From NCBI GenBank assembly GCA_030248195.1, contig JASAND010006895.1:1-64000 (forward strand): 64,000 nt of DNA, in the 5' to 3' direction. Shown here one piece after another: positions 21,436 through 64,000 of this stretch. The DNA is from Trissonchulus latispiculum (taxonomy: Eukaryota > Nematoda > Enoplea > Enoplida > Ironidae). Below the pieces are notes generated by a model, which was not told the origin of the DNA, made no database searches, and saw nothing but the letters and a program-made list of their open reading frames with translations. Positions within the stretch are counted from its first letter, which is position 1; every line of letters begins with the position of its first letter. A program made the translations under genes and the position numbers.

Positions 21436-22340
21436 CCCAAGGTTTTTTTAGGCCATAGCTTAGGGCATGGCATTAAATTTATGAGTCGATGGCCTAAAGA
21501 ATTTTGGCCGTTGAGGCCATTTGGCCTAAATTTTTCGACGAAAACCCAGTTAAAATTTATTGATTTTTAAGTGAAAACAACAATTTTCTAAAAACTTTTT
21601 CGCGCCTTCGGCGCGAATTTATACATTCCCCTTGTATTTCTGGGCTACGCCAGCCGCCAGCTAGTTACTTTGTCTATTTGCACTTATAAATACACATTCA
21701 AGTTATAATTTCATTTACTATTGTAAGGATTTCATCGAAGAAATGCTATTTTAATATGTAGTTTAACTTTATTTCTATTACATAGTTTAATTTTTTCTTT
21801 CTTTTGTTCATACTCGTATGCTCCTACCTGTTTTAATTTTCAATGAAAATTCGTTAATTCATTAATACTGTCGTGCACTATTATTTCTATGCTAACTAGG
21901 TTCTGTTTATGCCATTTTAAGGTAAAAACTTAGTTTTTCTAGTGTGTTATACAGTGACGATGGCGATTTTTGTTGTTAAACAGCGATTTTTGAATATATA
22001 ACGCGTGAGTACATGATAACAAACAAACAAACAAACAAAAACCGTTTATTTGGCCAGTCATAGCAGATACGTACGTACATATTATACGACATATGCATGT
22101 CGTCACATACGACATTTATGTGACGACATGCATATACGACAGACACGACATATACGACATATACATATACGACATATATGACAGTGAGCTTCACAAAAGT
22201 ACACTAAGTTACACGGCCAAATTGGTAACACACAAGAGTCTGCATGCACCAGAATATATATAAGTACACAAGCAACTTACGTACAAAAACAGTTCATGAA
22301 CAGAATTAACAAGTACAATTAATATAATATTACAGCCATG
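21436..22340. other. No gene seen; simple repeats
   Basis: AT-rich sequence with (ACAA)n near 22019-22040 and an irregular ATACGACAT repeat at 22080-22185. No supported exon. Confidence 0.45.
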
Positions 22341-22554
22341 CAGCCCGAGGGTCACATCCGTCAGCTTCGGCGATATGCTCATCGTTTTCAGCGACCCCGA
22401 TTTACTATGTGTGCGCACCACCAAATGACCGAAAAATGCTATTTTAGACGACTTTTTGACAATTTTCTATGGTGGGGCCTCGAAAAATTTCTAAGTCCAA
22501 ACGCTTCGCAACCCCATGTTTCACAGTCTGTAGAAACCGCTAGAAGCCGAATTG

Positions 22555-22960
22555 GGCCAAAATAATCAATAGTGAACAGGTTCATGGTTTCGTTAACAAT
22601 ATAATAATAGGTAAAGGTTACCACCATAAGGCATTTGAAAAATCAGTGTGCTAGAAAATGTACCAAAAGCGTAAAGGAGAAACATCAGAGAAAAAAACCC
22701 ACTTAGAAAGTAGGTCTGAAAAATGAAAATTTTCAAAGTTCATTTTTTCCGGGGAATTGGGCCAAAATAATCAATAGTGAACAGGCTCATGGTTTTGCTA
22801 ACAACATAATAATTGGTAAAGGTTGCCACCTTACGGCATGTAGAAAATCCGTTGGACACAAGATGGGACAAAAGCGTAAAGTACGAACACAATAGAAAAA
22901 TCCACACATACAAAGTGGTAGAAAAGTAGATTTTTTCAAAGTTGATTTTGAAAATTAAGT
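22555..22960 (+). repeat. Two-copy tandem duplication, ~202 bp
   Basis: A block starting GGGCCAAAATAATCAATAGT at about 22553 recurs at about 22757, with similar following sequence (GGTAAAGGTTRCCACC). The upstream part (22340-22500) is the inverted copy of the dispersed repeat seen near 360-492. Confidence 0.8.
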
Positions 22961-23327
22961 AAACGCTGGCCAGCAGGCGGATCCACGAAGGATACAAGGC
23001 AGGAACGGAGCGAGCGAAGCCAGGCTCTTATGTTGTCCATCTAGGAAAAATTGTTCATTTCATTGTTGCTCATTTCAGAAAAAAAGTGCATCATTGCGCA
23101 CTTTTTTGAGCAAAAAACACTGTCCTTAGGTGCTCAGAAATTGCCAAATGTTTAGGATATTTAAAAGATCTATGGTCAAACTTATAATACGTGCACACTC
23201 AAATATATACTCGGAGCGTTTTGTGAGCCTGGCTATAATAACATAAAGAGTTAGCGAAAGGCCACATTGAAAATGGAATCCAGATTCTTGTTACATAAAA
23301 ATAAATCGTGAAATCATACACAACTTT

Positions 23328-23701
23328 CTGGGCTTATTCTAGGGATTTTTTCTTGGGGGGGGCTCCTTGTGGGGCCCCCAAAAGTCCGAGGGTCAAGGAA
23401 TTTTTGGGGGGGGGCGGAAATTTTTCGAATAATATACTAAAAATAGCTCTATTTTTCTGGCATATACTGTAAAAGTTGATTTTTATAGCAAAAATAAGCA
23501 GATTTCGTGTTGAAATGGGCAAAAATTAAGTAAAAATCTCCGGCGAAGCCAGAAAATTGTTGAAAATTTGGCCCTCTGAGCAATTTTTTCAGGGCAAAAT
23601 TTGGTACCAAAAGGGGCGCCCACTTTTTTGGGGCGCGGTTTTGGGGGGAGAAGGGTGTTTATGGGGGGGCCCCCACCCTCCCCCCACTAGAATAAGCCCA
23701 G
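23328..23701. mobile_element. MITE, CTGGGCTTATTCTAG termini, 5-bp TSD
   Basis: Terminal inverted repeat CTGGGCTTATTCTAG at both ends, flanked by ACTTT (23323-23327 and 23702-23706). G-runs lie inside each end around an AT-rich core. Related elements are at 36928-37243, 40123-40457 and 49957-50353, with a partial copy at 32845-33330. Confidence 0.85.
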
Positions 23702-23945
23702 ACTTTCACCAAAATCAGTCTTCTTGCAAATTGAAAAATTTCAAAAGCTCTAATTTCGTGAAATCGAAGATTTTTGCTGTATTTGGATATAGTATGATCG
23801 AAAACATACACACCCAATCCAAATTTCAGCTTGATTGGTCAAGTATAAATTTTGAACAGTTTTCAAAAGATAACTACAACCTTTGATGCATGAATCTGTG
23901 GGTTTTGCGCCTGTATTTTGTTTGTGTTCTTCTGTTTACTTCCAG

Positions 23946-62942
<38,997 letters not shown>

Positions 62943-63216
62943 ACGGTTTTTGTTTTGTGTAACGGTTTTGTTTTATTCGTTTAGAAATGTATCTTGAATG
63001 CGCATGCTTTAGTTACGTTGGTTGCTATTTATTAGTGATGTGGATCGATCGGATCGACAGCCGAACTCACCTACCGATCCGATCCGATTCAGCCCCGGAT
63101 CGGATCGATCCGACCATAATTTTAATTTTCAATTGTAGACACTATAATTGCTATATTTTCCCATTCCCCATTATTTTGCAAAACTCTTCCTCAAACTTCG
63201 CATCTGAATCTTATTG

Positions 63217-63222
63217 AATAAA
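63217..63222 (+). terminator. Polyadenylation signal AATAAA
   Basis: Canonical hexamer 275 bases after the stop codon, consistent with the 3' end of the gene. Confidence 0.6.
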
Positions 63223-63351
63223 TTAGAAAGTCCGTAGCAGAAACTGCAGCTGCTGAATGGTGTGTAGTCACTTTTGAAAAATAACGATTTGGTTTGTTTT
63301 GAGAGTTTAAGATCCAGTGAGAACTACAAACTTGAAGAAACTAGGGTGTAA

Positions 63352-63790
63352 GACCAAAAAATGTGCGTACAAACTTTGGTCGTATTTAGAAGCAAGCAAT
63401 GTATATGTTTTAATATCAGAAATGGAGACGACATGGAAAATCTGGAAAATCCGAAATCCCGGGTACTATTTACGTAAAATATAAAATTTTCAAAGTTTGC
63501 TAAAATTTGTGCACATTAATTAAATATTTTTCTCGTGATCAAATAGGTCTGGTTCCGCGGCATATTTTTGCATGTACAACGCTTTCGACAAAAGTGCACC
63601 CAATTTTCCGAATTTTTAGTTTTTCAAAATTTCCGGAATTTGAATACTTTACAATACAATACAATACTTTACTTTATTTAAATACACTACAGGACTATTC
63701 TAAAAATATATTTTTGAGGGTTGCTCTAAAGGCATAAGTTCGCCATAAACGACCTAAGTTTACACAAACAATTTTGGTCTTATAATAGCA
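63352..63790. mobile_element. Short relative of the 44514-45681 palindrome
   Basis: Ends TAAGACCAAAAAATGTG and, inverted, near TTTTGGTCTTA. Interior contains the CCGGAATTT-type and CATATTTTTGC strings of the long copy, but only the ends remain inverted. Confidence 0.72.
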
Positions 63791-63924
63791 TATATATACA
63801 AAAGGGCGTCCGGTGGATTTTGTAGACTGTCCACTTCTGAGCAAACTTACTTGATCGAAAAATTTTCCTTCCAATTTCAGACAACGTTCCTACCAAGAGC
63901 GCATAATTGCACTATATATAAGAA

Positions 63925-63954
63925 GAAGAGTAAGCCACTAGTGGGCTCCTCTTC
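63925..63954. other. Imperfect 14-bp hairpin
   Basis: GAAGAGTAAGCCAC pairs with GTGGGCTCCTCTTC except at two positions, loop TA. Preceded by TATATAAGAA. Possibly related to the other hairpins but with a different loop. Confidence 0.4.
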
Positions 63955-64000
63955 AACGGTGCTCCGCCCACAATACACGAATGTTCCCCCGTTTGGTGGG

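Noticed and set aside
63020..63115. GATCGGATCGAT-rich stretch as a regulatory site
   Set aside because: Looks like a short palindromic repeat in the 3' UTR, perhaps a degraded MITE end; no support for a regulatory role.

Overview
The window looks like a repeat-choked intron-bearing animal genome. It has spliced exons with GT-AG introns, CR1-type LINE retrotransposons whose first ORF carries a PHD-like zinc finger, and dozens of small DNA transposons. No bacterial operon features are present. The species cannot be fixed from the sequence. A non-vertebrate, possibly early-branching or marine, animal is the best guess.

From 1 to about 23.9 kb I find no host exon. This stretch holds satellite arrays, foldback transposons and LINEs. 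Arrays of a related ~148-bp satellite superfamily lie at 552-1425, 4655-5400, 13295-14248 and 20780-21435. A 164-bp array lies at 3800-4650 and a 125-bp array with poly-C tracts at 14249-15260. Long-armed foldback elements lie at 1644-2436, 5573-6352 and 15432-17096. A minus-strand LINE is cut in two (RT C-terminus at 7033-8066, remainder at 17105-20142) by about 9 kb of later insertions. Those insertions include a nearly complete plus-strand LINE (9.2-13.3 kb) that itself landed in a satellite array.

From 23946 to 62942 (+) I assemble one host gene from 18 exons whose splice phases all agree (6834 nt, about 2277 codons, first exon or exons not found). Its N-terminal exons resemble the DUF3715 pseudo-PARP and SPOC-like regions of TASOR/FAM208, the scaffold of the HUSH transposon-silencing complex. 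A 4-kb exon at 51179-55172 encodes a long disordered, serine- and lysine-rich region, and the last three exons encode a compact C-terminal domain. One predicted exon has an in-frame TGA two codons before its end (25563-25565).

The introns of this gene are packed with nested mobile elements. These include hAT-like MITEs with 8-bp target duplications, TTAA-flanked elements, a MITE family with 5-bp duplications, perfect-palindrome elements, a MULE-like element with a 9-bp duplication, and a third LINE. In several cases both the target duplication and an uninserted copy of the target are visible in the same window, so the insertion edges are known to the base. One TTAA element (24292-25481) almost exactly fills an intron that splits a conserved part of the DUF3715 domain.

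From 62943 to the end there is a short 3' UTR with a polyadenylation signal, one small MITE and unassigned sequence.
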